A program made the position numbers and the translations under genes. Positions 21,021 through 33,076 of a stretch of 64,000 bases of DNA are shown here, in pieces. The first letter of the stretch is position 1. Each line of letters starts with the position of its first letter. Source of the stretch: Merluccius polli. Taxonomy: Eukaryota > Chordata > Actinopteri > Gadiformes > Merlucciidae. Below the pieces are notes generated by a model. It was not told the DNA's origin. It searched no databases and worked only from the letters and a program-made list of their open reading frames with translations. Location of the stretch: assembly GCA_030340625.1 (NCBI GenBank), contig JAOPHQ010005440.1:62001-126000 (forward strand), given 5' to 3'.

Positions 21021-21053
21021 CTGTTGGTGTATAGGCCGGGGCCCGGGGGCAAA
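21021..21053 (-). CDS. eif4g1: eif4g1 micro-exon (third recognised)
   Basis: A 33-nt, phase-0 exon encoding FAPGPRPIHQQ. The acceptor is ...cctctag and the donor GTACTA. It sits in the correct order between the exon ending PQPRQ (23887) and the one beginning PYYANRSG (3437), and keeps the frame. Human eIF4G1 has a different short segment here, so the call rests on frame, splice signals and position. Its small size would allow skipping without a frameshift. Confidence 0.75.
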
Positions 21054-22270
21054 CTAGAGGAAGAGGAGAGGCAAAGAGGACAGAGGTTAAGAAACACAAG
21101 GTGTTTTCCATACATTGATTTATTTGTTACGGCCCGCCACAATATTAACATTGACCCCACATACTGATTTTCTATTTTTCAACTATTTAAAATGGGTAAA
21201 ATCTTATTTCATTGTAGAGCTGAGCGCAGCGCATCAGCCCCTCCTTGCCCCGCTCTCTCGCTGCCGTCTGAATAGCCCCTCCTCATCCATGCACACTCAA
21301 TGATCGTGCGCAGGATGGATTGTTGGCTTTTCCCCGCAGATAAGACTGCTGGAATTCCTGAATAAAATCAATCCGGAGTTCATGAATGTAGGAAACGATT
21401 ACTCGAATAACTCTTGAATTGAAATTTCGGCCTTGAGTACTCACAAATTTATATTACGTCATATTATGCACACTTTCACCATGGCAGAGAAGAGAGAAAT
21501 ATATATATACACATATCTGATACATAGCTAAATAGCTGATATTAATGTTTACTTAATAGGAATAAATGTTTTCCAGTGATGTGTGACTACTGTACTGTCC
21601 TAAAGTTAGTCAGTGTCAGTGACTAGCTGGCTAACTCGCACATGAAAGCACTTCGCACTGAGTCGTGTTAGTTAGTAGCGTATACTAGTCCTCCATTTGA
21701 TGCGTCATAGTTTGATTTACCTAAATAATCTAAATACAGAAGGACTCGAGTGGCTGGGTCAGTGCATGGCCTGTTGACATACTGGTTGGTTGAACACTAG
21801 CCTATGCGGACAGCATGCATAGGGAATGTTTTTTTTGTGAGATGAGAAAAGTATGCTGGCATGCATGCAGGCATTGGAGTTACTGGCCAATTAGTTCTGA
21901 AGCTTTTACCCATACACAAAGAAAACATTTATGACCGTTTGGCCAATATAGTTATACATACATATTTGAAAGCAAGAGGACTTTGTGAGTACAGTGCTTG
22001 AAATACAATAGGCATCAAACCATACTGCACAACTCATGCAAGAAAAATTGCCGACAATCCCAATCAAGGAACAAAGGCGACGTTGTATTTTACAGTACTG
22101 TCCAGCAAACAGCAGATAGTATTTTTCTCCTGCTCAGTATTGAATGTCCAGCAAACATCATCTATTATTTGCCACCGATAAATAAACAACACTGTCATTC
22201 AGAGATCCCAGAGTCCACTTGAATTCTCTCAGTCGAACAGTTTTTAATGTGCAACAACCGAATAAGTAAG
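21054..22270. other. Intronic non-coding stretch
   Basis: Intron between eif4g1 exons at 21053 and 23887. Nothing recognised apart from short AT-rich runs. Confidence 0.4.
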
Positions 22271-22738
22271 ATTATCCCGCTTATACCATGGCCACTTGCG
22301 ACTCATTAAAAATAAAAGGGTATTGATTCATATTTTGGGGTAATTCTGTCTCAAAACTACAACTACTACAACTACTACAACTTTTAGCTTGCACTACTTT
22401 TTGTGTGCCTGTAAACAAACAGCAAATGACCAGATAAATATATGGATCTGACTAATGCCTAATGTCAGTGAACATGAGATTCATATGTAATGCAGACATT
22501 ACCTTATTACTCCAGTAAATAGAGACGACCTTAGTAACAACATGGCAACGGGGAAGCTTTCTAAACGTAGTCCCGTCCGAGTCCGGTCTAAGTTGACAAT
22601 TATTAAGGTTCTGTTTAGCACATTAATTTTTAGACCAGTGATAAGACGATCACGTCATAGCCGTGCATGTTATCAAAAAATAATGCACACCTCTCCAGCC
22701 AATCAGAATCGAGTATTCACCCGGGCCATGGTATATAA
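22271..22738. mobile_element. MITE-like element with ttataccatggcc ends
   Basis: Left ttataccatggcc (22281) and right ggccatggtata (22724-22735, then taa) form inverted ends. The adjoining attatcccgc (22271) repeats in reverse the head of the element at 9224. Class and target duplication are unclear. Confidence 0.5.
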
Positions 22739-23886
22739 CAGAATACAGAGGCTTAAGATACAGGAATTCCATTACATTTTTATCATGGTAAAGAGAAAAT
22801 AATTATTACAAAACATATGCTTCATGAGGAGACGTATTTCATGTTCTGAACTCACAAAAACAAAAACTTGAACGCAAATGCCGCAACGGCGAACAAAGTA
22901 TCTAGACCATTATTGTAAAAAGATCTGGATGAGCGGTGCATGTTAACTCAATCTTCTATGCCAACGATTGCCATGATTTATGCAACACAAGGATGTAAAT
23001 CAACACGTCTATAGTCAAGACCTGTTGATTAATCCATTGCATATTGATCTTGTCCAACCGAGTTAAAGTTAGAAAGATATTGGATATTCATGCTCCTTAA
23101 AAAAGCAACCTTAAGCGAGCAGTGTTAACTGAAAACAAAAGCCGAAACAATAGCATTGAAGTGGGGCAAAAAGAGGATCCAGCATTTAACACTGCTAGAC
23201 CCTAAGTGTGCCTTTCGATTCTGGCTTTAGAACACTTCATTACGGAGCGTGAATATACAATACATTTCAAATGGCTTTAGATCGCTTCAGCCTTGGATTT
23301 AGCCTATGGATTTATCGCGCCCGTTACTTTAACTTGCTTCTGATCCGGTTACTGTAATGGCGTGTAAAACTTAAATTATTTTAATTTAATTAATTTAACC
23401 ATGAATGGTGGAATGATCAAATGAAGTGGCGAATCTGAGTTGACTTGGAAACTGGTACAGCCCTAATACATTGTAATAATGTGATTAATATTGAATTCTG
23501 GTGACCAGAGTAACGATACCACTCAGATCAATTTGAAGGACAAAAAAATAGACTTAGAGAAGTTCAAAATTAAAGAGTAACCAGAACCGTCAAGTTCGGC
23601 TATTTTCTAATACAAGAGTACTATGTTATTTTCTTGTTGTGAAAAAAAAATTATCAAGGAAAAGCAGGACTATTTATATCATTACAGGGTTTTTCCTCCA
23701 TAGAGGAATTTGAGAATTATAAGAATTGAGAAAATAGAAATTCAAATCCTCAAATCCCCAATATTTGGGGCCAGCCCTATGAACAAGCAGAACATGAATT
23801 TTAAATTTTATGTCTTTGACTTCCAGTAGTCAACACCTCTCATATCCACAGGCTGAGAGGATGTGGTGCATGTGAATAGGGCATAC
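22739..23886. other. Intronic non-coding stretch with repeat fragments
   Basis: Short pieces near 23041-23100 (agttagaaagatattggata) and 23235-23260 (cggagcgtgaatat) resemble the interior of the tagggttgtgccgatag hAT family described below. No exon recognised until 23887. Confidence 0.4.
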
Positions 23887-23973
23887 CTGCCGGGGCTGAG
23901 GTGTGGGGTTCATTTGTGGAGGTGGTGGACTGGCAAAGACCATGGAGGGAGGTTGCCCAGGGGGGAAGGAGGG
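23887..23973 (-). CDS. eif4g1: eif4g1 coding exon (second recognised)
   Basis: An 87-nt, phase-0 exon of 29 codons: PSFPPGQPPSMVFASP, then PPPQMNPTPQPRQ. Acceptor ...catctctag, donor GTATGC. It matches the human PAFPPGQTAPVVFSTP and QMNTPSQPRQ segment. The QMN methionine corresponds to human Met41, a reported alternative start site. Introns of 488 bp (to the first exon) and 2,833 bp (to the micro-exon) flank it. Confidence 0.93.
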
Positions 23974-24461
23974 CTAGAGATGAGTAAACAAGAGACAGAG
24001 AGCAAAAGAGTAAAGGACAAACACACAAATACAAAGTGGTGTGAGTGGATGATCGGTAAAAGCAAAGATAGTATGTAAAAGGTGTTGTAGGCAAGATTTA
24101 AGAGCTATCATTTGAGTGTACTTTGTTCGAAATGGCATAATACGTCAGCTATTAGTGAGTGAAATGCTCTGTGAGAATATCTGTTTCTAGTTGACTGTGC
24201 CTGTTAGGTCTTCGGCCGCTCCCGGCTAAGATCTAACAAGACATCTCTTCCCTGTTTGGTTTGGGGAATCCATCCTCCCTGTCAATCAGAGATGTGTGAA
24301 ATGCAACATTTCTTAATGGCAGAGAAAGTAGGGAGGGAGGGAGCAGAGAGGAAGGGGACTTTTTTTGGTCGTTTGGTTTCAAAATATTGCTCTCTTCCAC
24401 TCTCTCTCTTTACAACTCTCAAATCGTACCTACAGCAGCTTTGAAGGTGTGTGCATGTTAC

Positions 24462-24538
24462 CTGTGAGAGGCCGGGGGAGGGGGCTGGGTGTGGGGGTCC
24501 TGCTATAGGCTGTGGTGCTTTATTCATTTCATGGAGTT
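24462..24538 (-). CDS. eif4g1: eif4g1 first coding exon with start codon
   Basis: The ATG at 24527-24525 starts MNKAPQPIAGPPHPAPSPGLSQ, almost the same as the human N-terminus [20 protein letters not shown]. Donor GTAACA follows 24462. An acceptor (...catgcag) precedes 24538, leaving 11 bases before the ATG, so at least one further 5' exon exists to the right. An out-of-frame ATG (ATG AAA TGA) four bases before the start would end at once. The identity of the N-terminus makes eif4g1 more likely than its paralogue eif4g3. Confidence 0.93.
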
Positions 24539-27053
24539 CTGCATGAGGAGGGGAAACACAGACCTGTGTACAAATCTGAAGAGGAACAAAAAAAACAAGT
24601 TGACGATTACATCCAAATGTCTAATAATAACAACATAATTACTAAGTATGTGAGTTGTATGTGAGTACTAACTTAATACATTTAAATACTTAGTCTAGTT
24701 TATTAAGGTTTTTTATAGGTTTAGATCCAACATCAATATGTTTACATCCAGCATGAAAGACGTCTCCTCGACGGTGCATAAGTGCTTTGGTGCACCATCC
24801 TATGTCAATTTATATGTAAACACCGAACATGCTTGTTTATGTATTTGCGTGTATTTCCCGGTGTGTTTAACATAATTATCTGAAGTTCACGGAATACATA
24901 CATCGCAAATTATACAAGGTTAGGATCGGGGTACCAAGGCTGTGTTCCAAATCCCAGTTTCAGTTTTCATGAGGGTAAGGAAACCAGTTAAGAGGAAGGT
25001 TTCCCCTCTGCAAATGTACAGACTGAACTATGACAACTTTATTTGTTCAGCTATACCCTATCTAAGGAATAGTCCTTCAAGAACGGAACACAACAAAGAT
25101 TATACAACCTTAAAAAAGGAACTAGGAACCTTTAGAAGTTTGACCCCAAAGGCTTTGACTCCTAAAAAGTCCCTGCTCTCCTGTACTTTCCAGTATAGGA
25201 GCTTTGGAGGTGGGGCTTACAGTGCTGAACATTTGATTGAACCCATTTTCAAAGTAGTAAATCACAATCAACAGGGCAAATAGTGCACACAGCTTTGTCC
25301 ATGTTAGTTGGCTGAAGGGCTGGCCCGAATACATAATTTCAAGCTTCCGATAATTGTTAGGTTTTCCGAACTAATATATGAATAGGAGAAGAAAAAGTGA
25401 ATTCATAGTATGCATCTTTCCCTGCCTGAATCAGTGCTATTCACCCAAAAAATAAATCACACAGGCACTATTGTGGGTGATGGATCACTATGAAAGGAAA
25501 AAACATTGCTACCCGTTCTACTCATGTTTATTAAACTACCAACCTGTTATTATTAATAGGTACAATTTTTTGATACCTTTTGGCCTTGTTTAAACATTAC
25601 ATTCCTACATTCATTATTAAAACCCTTCTAAAACCATTAAGCCGCCCACTTGCCGCAACCTCTTACTTCTATGGCCGCAACTGACTAGTGGGAGCGCCAC
25701 CATGGGAAACAATCCTGGGGAGAACCCTAGAACATTTAATTATTAATATTATTATTACAACCAGTTAGTTTAATGTCTGTCTCTGTCGGTCTTGCCGAGT
25801 CTCACACTCAACGGCAGGCATAAAAAAATAAACGAAGCATTTGAATCCTGAACTGAGATGCGATACCTACCGTACAAACGAATATCCGAATATTCGGCTC
25901 AGCCCTTTGGCTCACCTTTATTATTGGTACTAAACCCAAAAATACTCCCAAACAGGAGTAGAGGCAATTTCCTTTTTTACTAGTATGCTATCCCCAAAAC
26001 ATGCAGTCGTCATCTTTCTCAGCTCAGCTGCCTGTTCCACCAGTATACCTATGGAGGCGCGTACTGTGCACTACAATACAGCCTAATCTTCAAGGGTCCT
26101 AAGGCCACGGTGGAAAGGCAGACAACAAGCTGAAGGAACTTTTTAGTTCCTTGTAAAGTAGTTCCTGGGACTAAAAGTACTTGGGGGTGGAAACAAATAC
26201 TAGGCCAGGTTTTAGTCAAATTGTCCATGTAAGCAATTTAAATCAGTGGTCATATTATGTATAAAAATGATCATCATTAAGGCAGATGATAGTTGACAAT
26301 AGGCTAGCCTACAAAGAGGATTATTCTCAATCCAATCTGGCACACAGCGATTTTGCTTTCCCAAATACAAGCTCATCTGTACCTACATTTATGTAGGTCC
26401 CACTTGCTGGGAGACTCTGGGGAATGATCTTTCATAAGATGGCGAGGTAAGAGAGACAAAGTAAATCCTGTGAGATACAAGCATAGCAGGAATCCTGTGA
26501 GATGCAAGCTAGGGCTGCACAATATGAGGAAAACATGCAATAAAGTTGTTGAATATTGCAATGACGATGTGACTTGCGATAAATAAACAAATATTGAAGT
26601 GTGCAGTTCTAATGTATTAAACATAATATTAACGTTAACATAGTAAACACATTTTAGAAATAAACAGAGAAAAAACACCTCATCAATACTTCAATACTTA
26701 TTTTACTTTTAAAAGTGTAACATTTTTATTTACAAAAAACTTTGTAAATACAGCTGTATAACATGTCATGTGCGTATGCACAGCAAGTGAACAGGAACAT
26801 CACCAGAAAGAAATTGCAAACATGAACTGTTTGACCAACTCATACTAATACAATTTCCCCTCGGAAAGTAACGTGATTTTTAATGATACAATCGATGTAG
26901 TCCTATGCCTAAAGTAGGCATATACAATAATTGTATCAAGGTTGATAATTGCCTTAATTAGTTGTTGATAATTGCATGAATTAATAGCTGATAATTGCAT
27001 TAATTACATAATTCAACTATGCTGCATATTACTAACTGGAGTCATGTAGTAAG
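24539..27053. other. 5' flank/intron of eif4g1 with repeat fragments
   Basis: No 5' exon or promoter recognised. Bases 26514-26790 start tagggctgcacaatatgagg, a hAT-like left end, and match 29908-30190. Bases 26124-26190 (ggaactttttagttccttg) and 25105-25215 resemble ends of a Harbinger-like repeat, but boundaries could not be set. Confidence 0.35.
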
Positions 27054-27950
27054 TAGAGGTGCCCAGATCGATCGGCCACCTCTCTATATAAAGTCTGAAA
27101 GGCAGATCATAAGAGCCGATCAGATGATGCAAAAACACGTGAGACAATTTCTCTACGAGCCGCTAAAATGGCTTCACTGGTCTGTTGAATATGTTGCACA
27201 TGTTGCCTGTCAATAAATAAACAGCTGTCAATTCATGATGAGGTGTGAACCTCCTGTTTCACCTCCAATTCACGATGAAGTGTGAACCTCCTGTTTCACC
27301 TCCAATTCATAATGAAGTGTGAACCTCCTGTTTCACCTCCAATTCATGAAGTGTGAACACCGTTACCCCTCCAATTCATAATGAAGTGTGAACCTTCTGT
27401 TTCACCTCCAATTCATGATAAGGTGTGACCCTCCTGCTTCACCTCCAATTCATGATGAAGTGTGAACCTCCTGTTTCACCTACAATTCATGATGAAGTGT
27501 GAATCTCCTGTTTCACCTCCAGATTTAAAAACGTGTATTCTCCATGGTTTCAAACTACAACAACGTTGTGATACAGACTAAACTAAAACAAATCAAAAGA
27601 TAAGACAGGGATAGTGATCTAAAGAAAGGCTTGCCCATAAAGATGGGTTTTTAGAAGCCACTTAAAACAGTCCAGAGTCCTCGTCCGACAGTATACAATA
27701 TAAGACATATTATCACGTTTAAAACAAACATTTTGGGTTCACTTCTTTAATATACCATGTTAAGAATAGTTAAATAAATAATGCTACACAATAAATAAAA
27801 GGCTTCAAATAGACCCCATGATCGGTATCGGCCGTAACTGTTTCCAGCAATCGGTGATCAGCCCCAAAAGTCCTGATCGGGGCACCCCTGGTATCAGCTG
27901 ATATGGCTCATAGTCAATTGGCAGCAAAAAACATTATCGGGGCATCCCTA
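27054..27950. mobile_element. hAT element carrying a 37-bp minisatellite
   Basis: Left end tagaggtgcccagatcgatc and right end cggggcatcccta, with exact duplication gtagtaag at 27046-27053 and 27951-27958. Near the right end a second end-like sequence (gatcggggcacccct, about 27877) suggests a duplicated terminus. No transposase remains. Confidence 0.85.
27230..27520 (+). repeat. 37-bp minisatellite, about eight units
   Basis: Units start aattcatgatgaagtgtgaa and continue cctcctgtttcacctcc. Starts at 27230, 27267, 27304, 27341, 27373, 27410, 27447 and 27484; the fourth unit is 5 bp short. It lies wholly within the hAT element. Confidence 0.9.
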
Positions 27951-28377
27951 GTAGTAAGTCATAAAATTGCGTGCGTGTGTCAAATGGCAGGACCTAATGT
28001 TGTTAGAGGAAGTGGTGGGGGCTGCGTAAGAAGAAGGGAGAGTGTTTCCAGACAACGACCAACTTATTGGCTGTGTCCAAGTCCTCTCCACGTCTCAGTG
28101 AGAGTTAGGAGATAGCAGGACCTTCCTAGCCCTCGCTAAGCTGCCTGGCGGCAGTCGTTGCTGGTGTCATCACACAGTACATTCAATTTGTTGTTGTCTG
28201 TTGTGGCTCATATCGGTCTGAACGTATATAAAGAGGGACTTCCAATCCAACATTTCCAAACATCATAGGAGTAATGAATTAAATTACGAAATGAAATTCA
28301 ATTATGAAAGAAATGTACTCGCCAATGATGCTGGCAACCTACATCTCTAGAGGACTCGGTCAGCCTAAATCCCACCA

Positions 28378-28650
28378 GTTTGACTGCGGTCAGGCCAGCC
28401 TCCACTTCAAAAAGCACGGTCAAACTAGCCCCCACGTTGTTTTGCGGTACGCGTAGATACTTGGCATTACGGTGAGAGCGTGTAAGAACTGATTTCAAAA
28501 TAAAAGCAACGTTCCGGTGAATGTGATGGAACGTGAATGTGCTTTCACATACATTCAATAAAGTCTGTCAATAATGAATGAATGCATAAATGAATAAATA
28601 CATGCACATAAACAAACAAAATAATAATTATTATTAAATAATACATACAA

Positions 28651-28687
<37 letters not shown>

Positions 28688-29424
28688 CTACCGCCTGCAA
28701 ATTGGTTTGAAAATTGAGGTTATAATGATAATTGATTTATAATTGGTGATAATTAGTTAAACTTAATAATAAAGAATACATTTTCTGATGTGGAATTTCA
28801 AAGTTAAAGCCCTCTAAAGTGTCATATATAGAAACTCTAAATTCAACATCAGAATGACCTGAGATTATCTGAGTGACACTCTTGAGGTGGTCAGCTATCT
28901 TCCAGAAGTGAAACTGGTCCATGAAAACAGGGGGTTTCCTTTTAATATGAATTTAGAAGGAATAGAGTTTCTATATATGACACTTTGGGGGGCTTTAACT
29001 TTGAAATTCCACATCAGAAAATGTATTCTTTATTATTAAGTTTAACTAATTATTCACACAATTGAAATGAGAAAGCCTCAATTTTCAAACCAGTTTGCAG
29101 GCGGTAGTTTAAAAAAAAAAAAAAATAATTGTATGTATTATTTAATATTTATTATTATTTTATTTGTTGATGTGCATGTATTTATTTATTCATGTATGCA
29201 TGAATTCATCATTGACAGACATAGGCTACTGACTGATTAACTGAATGTATGTGAAAGCACATTCACGTCCTATCACATTCACTGGAATGTTGCTTTGCTT
29301 TTATTTTGAAATCAGTTCTTACATGCTCTTACCGTAATGCCTAGTATCTACACGTACCGCAAAACAAAGTGGGGGCTAGTTTGACCATGCTTTGTGGAGG
29401 CTGGCCTGACCGCAGTCCAGTTCG
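28378..29424. mobile_element. Inverted-repeat element, arms about 455 bp
   Basis: Left arm about 28378-28837 and right arm about 28964-29424 are imperfect reverse complements around a 126-bp loop. Shared blocks include gactgcggtcaggccagcc, catcagaaaatgtattcttt and gtcatatatagaaactct in matching inverted positions. Microsatellite-rich middles ((aat)n at about 28652-28683) differ in length between arms. The divergence of the arms shows an old element. The ends and target duplication are not clear. Confidence 0.75.
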
Positions 29425-30275
29425 GCCAGTGACACACTAATAAGCGAACCCTCTTCTATAGCACTTGATTTTAGATCAAAATACTGTCAGCTTCTGATAG
29501 GCTACTGTGTGGGACAGAGGGACACTCCATTTGCAAACCAGAATCGCTCCAATGCCACATGATTAGTTTTAGAAGAGAGCACGGCAGAAAGTGTACCAAG
29601 AAGTGGCCTCTACTTTGATTAAACTTCTGTCACAATAACTTATATTTCATTCTGTGATAAATGTATTTTCTTTATTTATTCTTTGGATTTTCCCGTTCAC
29701 TCTTCCATTCCATTCAACAATTTAATCAGCTATTTCCATTTTGTCGTTCATTCACACATTTCCCTTGGCGGTTGATAAATGAGGGACCTTCACTTTCACT
29801 ATGCGCGATGTTGCCAAGCCCACTTGCCAGTAATTCGGTGCCCCCCCCCCCCCCCCCCCCCGCGCTAAAGCCTCTTGTCCCCCCTGGATATTGGATCTAG
29901 CGCCAACACTGATATGAGGAAAACATGCAATACGTGATAACGCTGTTGAAAATTGCGATGACGATATCACTTGCGATAAATTCTGCACAGATCTAATGTA
30001 TTTAACATTATTATAATATTAACGTTAACATTGTCAACCAATTTTAGAAATGAACACTTCATCAATACAGCCATACCTTACTTTAAAAAGTGTCAACATA
30101 TTTTTCTAAAATAAACAGTTTAGAAAAAACATTGTCAATACTTCAAGTGTTTAATGTAAGCTTTAACAGCTGTGTAAGATGTGTAAGATGTCTGTGGAGT
30201 ATGTGTTGTTGATATCTGGTTTACAGCCTCACCTGGCCTGAGTCAGACTGATTAGATTCTGGGGCTGGATGAGGC

Positions 30276-31140
30276 TGCGCACCTGTGGTGCATGAGCAAC
30301 CAGGGCACCCAGTATAAACCAGCTATCAACACACACTCAAGGGAGAGCCTCTGTCATGGCAGCATATACCATTTGCTCGGCGTATACCATCATGCCATCT
30401 CCAATAAATGCATATTCAACATCTACCTGTGTCCTAAAATCCGAAAGTCCAAAATCCCCTGGCGTGGCGTGTGGCAGGGGTAAACTGCCACACTGGCGCC
30501 CAACATGGGGTTTCTCCGACCGGGAAGGGACATGGAAGGGCTGCCCACACACCCACTTCAGATCCAGCCTGGAGCAGCCAGGTCCAGCTGCACCTCTGCC
30601 AGCAGACACAGTAGCCCAAGGCCCCATGGCTCCAGGAGGAGATGGGGATTGTGTGTCGTCACCCTGGTGGAGGGGGGCACCTACCAAGGGCTGTTCCAGG
30701 CCCTCCAAGGAGCTACCTCCGTGGCCCAGCGGTCAGGCCTCCTCCGAGCCAATCCAGGCAGCCCCTGCAAAAGACCAGCCCAGAAACACCTCCACAAGCT
30801 CCCGAGGCCTCCAGTCTCTAGGATGGAGGGGGAGAGGGGGGTTGGCATGTGACACTGGGGAGGAGTAGAGGCAGTGGGGATTGTTTGTATTTTAGGTATG
30901 GTAACCCTGTTAAGAGTCCAGCTTGTAGATTTTTGTTTTGTTTTGCTTGGATGGGGGGGGGGGGTGCACACCCGTGGTGCATGAGCAATCATGGCACCCA
31001 GGATAAACCAGCTATCAGCACACACACTCAGAGAGAGAGAGCCTCTGTCATGGCAGCATATACCATCTGCTCGGCGTATACCATCATGCATCTCCAATAA
31101 ATTAATCTTCAAATCAATCAAATCAAATCTACCTGTGTCA
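30276..31140 (+). mobile_element. Miniature LTR retroelement (TRIM-like)
   Basis: Direct repeats at 30276-30432 and 30965-31140 share gtggtgcatgagcaa, the TATA-like stretch tataaaccagctatc and ctcggcgtataccatcatg, and end tacctgtgtc. A primer-binding-site-like tggcgcccaacatgggg lies at 30494-30510 and a purine tract ggatgggggggggggg directly before the right repeat. The internal part is only about 450 bp and encodes no recognisable gag or pol. Flanks gaggc/gaggg (4 of 5) may be the target duplication. Sixty bases between the left repeat and the binding site are not found in the right repeat, an unexplained difference. Confidence 0.65.
30494..30510 (+). promoter_or_regulatory. Primer-binding site of the miniature LTR element
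   Basis: The sequence tggcgcccaacatgggg resembles the binding site for the 3' end of a lysine tRNA used by many retroelements. Confidence 0.6.
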
Positions 31141-31265
31141 GAGGGCCCCAGCAAAAGCCACTAAGGTGGCTACTAAGTGTCATATGAAAAAAAGGTATCC
31201 AAAATAAGTGAAATCCAGCAATAAATAAAATGGCACTTAAGATTTGCTTTTACAGAAAACATTAA

Positions 31266-32565
31266 AGGACAATTCCGGCGCAAAATGAGACCATATGATC
31301 ATAACACATGTCCACCGAGTTCGACCGTTCTCTGGGATCAGTTTTCATTAGGGATGTCCGATATTATCGGCCCCCCGATATTATCGGCCGATATTGGCAT
31401 AAAAAATCAATATCGGAAAATATCGGTATCGGTTTTTTAACCGATACCGAAATCGATTTTGAAATAATTTCAGACATCTGTTATGTTTCAAGTGAGGACG
31501 TGGTTTGATGACATCATCAAACGCGCCGCGCCGTCTCAATAACAAGCCTGGGCATGTGCGGCCGTGTAGTGGGACGCTAGTTGTAGCTATGTCGGTGGTT
31601 TGGAATTATTTCAAAGTTTCTACGTTGAATAGTAAAATAGGGGTCAGCGCAACATACTAACGCATTCTGCCAAACAGTCTCATCACAACCGGTTCAGGTC
31701 CGCTGTACCGCGCTCACATTATTTTATTTATTAATCCGCACTTCCAGACCGTCACCGGGGCTTCAGAGTAATGTGTCCGAGGAGAGTAGCCCTCTCCCGG
31801 ACACACACGCTAGCTTTTACCGCTGTTTTGTTTTTTTAAATCCGCACTTCCAGACCGTCACCGGGGCTTCAGAGTAATGTGTCCGAGGAGAGTAGCTCTC
31901 TCCCGGACACACACGCTAGCTTTTACCGCCGTTTTGTTTTTATTTATTAATCCACACTTCCGCTCGGCATAAAGCCTATTGCAATGAGTGTAAAGCGGAG
32001 GTTTCACGTGGCCGCATATATCGGTATCGGTTGATATCGGTATCGGAAATTAAGAGTTGAACAATATCGGTTATCGGTAAAAAAGCCAATATCGGACATC
32101 CCTAGTTTTCATTCTAGTCGAATGTAATCAAAGTTCTCGAAAAACGCTAATTATCTTATAACGCTAGCTGTAGGGGCAGATATTCATGTAAAATAAATCG
32201 CAATTCTATACCACTAACAAGGCTCAAAATCGCACCACACTTCTCATGAAGTTACTGGCTTTCTAAACTTTCTTTTTAATAAACTGTCTGTACACTTACA
32301 AAATTCTCAATGCCTTGTTTTACATGTAGGGACCCTCATTATGCTACCGTGGAAGTGTGGTGCGATTTTGAGCCTTGTTAGTGGTATAGAATTGCGATTT
32401 ATTTTACATGAATATCTGCCCCTACAGCTAGCGTTATAAGATAATTAGCGTTTTTCGAGAACTTTGATTACATTCGACTAGAATGAAAACTGATCCCAGA
32501 GAACGGTCGAACTCGGTGGACATGTGTTATGATCATATGGTCTCATTTTGCGCCGGAATTGTCCT
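31266..32565. mobile_element. TTAA-type inverted-repeat element split by a hAT
   Basis: Ends aggacaattccggcgcaaaa and its complement. The left arm (31266-31348 plus 32113-32243) and right arm (32352-32565) are near-perfect complements around a 108-bp loop. The left flank is TTAA (31262-31265) and the right flank TATA, probably a mutated copy; this suggests a Kolobok/piggyBac-like MITE. A hAT element sits in the left arm at 31349-32104, so the palindrome is older than that insertion. Confidence 0.75.
31349..32104. mobile_element. hAT element with tandem hairpin units
   Basis: Ends tagggatgtccgatattatc and aatatcggacatcccta; exact duplication gttttcat at 31341-31348 and 32105-32112. Contains two full and one partial copy (about 31735-31955, period 106) of the ~100-110 bp unit that also occurs in three other elements. 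No transposase. Confidence 0.9.
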
Positions 32566-32801
32566 TATAAATAAATACTTGACTAGAGGACATTTTAATT
32601 AAATGTATTGAAATTATATTTCCACATTAATTAATTATTTCAGAGCTCTAAATCTAATACTGCACATTTAAAATATTGCCGATAAACACCCCCACTTAAA
32701 TGGTACATGCCGCCCAGCGTGACGACAACACCCCTTTCACAGTAAGGCACCTATTTGGCACTCAAGCAGAGTTTGTATTTCATTTAACATGTCTTATTTA
32801 A

Positions 32802-33072
32802 AGGGGCTATAGAAGATATCCTGAAAATTAATATAGCAGCAAACAACTATTGGCTATGTAGAGATATAGTGGAGTAATGGGGTCCTGACCAGAGAATGAA
32901 GGCACTCTCCCTCTGTGTATGTTGTAATCTGAGCTTCTATTTTGTTCATGATAACACACGCGCCGTGCATGAGATGAGTTAAGAAGGTAAAGAACACGCC
33001 CAATTGTTGTGGTTTGAGATGCTGGTGCTCTAGTGCGACATCTTGTGGCTAAATATATCGTCTATAGCCCCT
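32802..33072. mobile_element. TTAA-flanked MITE (271 bp)
   Basis: Ends aggggctatag and ctatagcccct, with TTAA at 32798-32801 and 33073-33076. Class Kolobok- or piggyBac-like by target only. Confidence 0.75.
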
Positions 33073-33076
33073 TTAA

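Noticed and set aside
20740..21111. 123-residue minus-strand frame overlapping the eif4g1 micro-exon
   Set aside because: It is in a different frame from the micro-exon, crosses its splice sites and shows no domain.
24209..24238. Short inverted repeat gttaggtcttcggccg / cggctaagatctaac
   Set aside because: Imperfect and isolated, without duplication or repeat copies seen; could be chance or part of an old tRNA-like fragment.
27230..27520. 37-bp repeats that could suggest a CRISPR repeat length
   Set aside because: Units are head-to-tail without spacers: a minisatellite.
30356..30868. Proline-rich 170-residue frame
   Set aside because: It runs through the LTR, the primer-binding site and the interior of the miniature retroelement, lacks gag or pol motifs, and competes with other frames of similar length.
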